Source: Bryobacterales bacterium (lineage in GTDB: Bacteria; Acidobacteriota; Terriglobia; Bryobacterales; Bryobacteraceae). Taken from it: a stretch of 15,061 nt of DNA. Numbering within the stretch: position 1 is the stretch's first letter; every line of letters starts with the position of its first letter. Location: NCBI GenBank assembly GCA_003164075.1, contig PLRZ01000079.1:1-15061 (forward strand). Reading direction: 5' to 3'. This document shows, in pieces, positions 15,009 to 15,061 of the stretch. A program made the position numbers and the translations under genes. The notes under the pieces were generated by a model. It did no database searches, was not told the origin of the DNA, and was given only the letters and a program-made list of their open reading frames with translations.

Positions 15009-15050
15009 GCAGGCTTCAGCCTGCGGCGGACTTCAGTCCGCCCGCCGCAG
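15009..15050. repeat. REP-like double hairpin with alternative pairing
   Basis: Two adjacent perfect inverted repeats are present. GCAGGC-TTCA-GCCTGC lies at 15009-15024 (pairing extends to AGGCT/AGCCT around TC). GGCGGAC-TTCA-GTCCGCC lies at 15025-15042, closed by one further T-A pair on a TC loop. A third, mutually exclusive pairing joins CTGCGGCGG (15021-15029) to CCGCCGCAG (15042-15050). The shared TTCA loops and compact tandem layout are those of a dispersed intergenic repeat; I recall similar hairpins in acidobacterial genomes. It could also act as a transcript end, although no T-run follows within the window. Confidence 0.7.
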
Positions 15051-15061
15051 GTCTCACATCG

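Larger units (their letters stand above)
14884..15061. other. Non-coding 3' flank of the operon
   Basis: This stretch of 178 bases after the last stop has no convincing gene. It holds an imperfect direct repeat (14910-14922 and 14959-14972), a possible hairpin at 14920-14947, a G-rich stretch at 14989-15009 and a double hairpin at 15009-15050. A weak open frame crosses from the coding region to about 14995 but is a shadow of the preceding gene. Confidence 0.7.

Noticed and set aside
14989..15009. G-rich stretch as a possible G-quadruplex
   Set aside because: Only three clear G-runs are visible, with irregular loops, so a four-run quadruplex is not supported without splitting the six-G run.
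1..15061. CRISPR arrays, tRNA, rRNA, transposase genes, toxin or immunity genes
   Set aside because: None was seen. The window is almost fully occupied by structural injection-system genes.

Overview
The window is a single-strand run of ten complete genes, all on +, with gaps of at most 33 bases and three overlaps. They encode the inner baseplate, hub, spike tip, wedges and peripheral fibre-like parts of a contractile injection system of the extracellular (Afp/PVC-like, eCIS) phage-tail type. The sequence is GC-rich. It ends in a double-hairpin intergenic repeat whose TTCA-loop form I associate from memory with Acidobacteriota such as Solibacter-like soil bacteria. The taxon is therefore a tentative guess; the injection-system identity is firm.

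Layout: 1-73 holds the probable 3' end of an upstream gene and a 15-base direct repeat. A small unknown protein follows (74-310), then a CIS-tube-type Afp7-like protein (330-1046), a separate LysM/gp53-like protein (1063-1338), a gpD/gp27-like hub (1342-2469), a gpV/gp5-like spike (2466-2987), a PAAR-like tip (2990-3319) and a gp25-like wedge protein (3327-3704). Next come two paralogous baseplate J-type wedge proteins (3706-6108 and 6105-8621), a tail-protein-I/gp7-like protein with a long beta-rich C-terminus (8611-11163), and a 1228-residue DUF6519/beta-helix protein (11197-14883). The last 178 bases are non-coding and rich in repeats.

How they probably work together: hub, spike and PAAR-like tip form the central piercing spike. 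The CIS-tube protein joins hub to inner tube. gp25-like, LysM-like, the two J proteins and the gp7-like protein form the wedges that hold the sheath in the extended state and trigger contraction. The large beta-helical proteins are candidates for the outer rim or target-recognition layer. Sheath, tube, ATPase, tape measure, terminator cap and any toxin cargo are not in this window and would have to lie outside it.

The system class is known. What merits attention is its architecture: Afp7 and VgrG/Afp8 functions are each split in two, the J wedge protein is duplicated, beta-helices are fused to or follow the wedge genes, and the last protein carries a duplicated module apparently inserted into its beta-helix domain.
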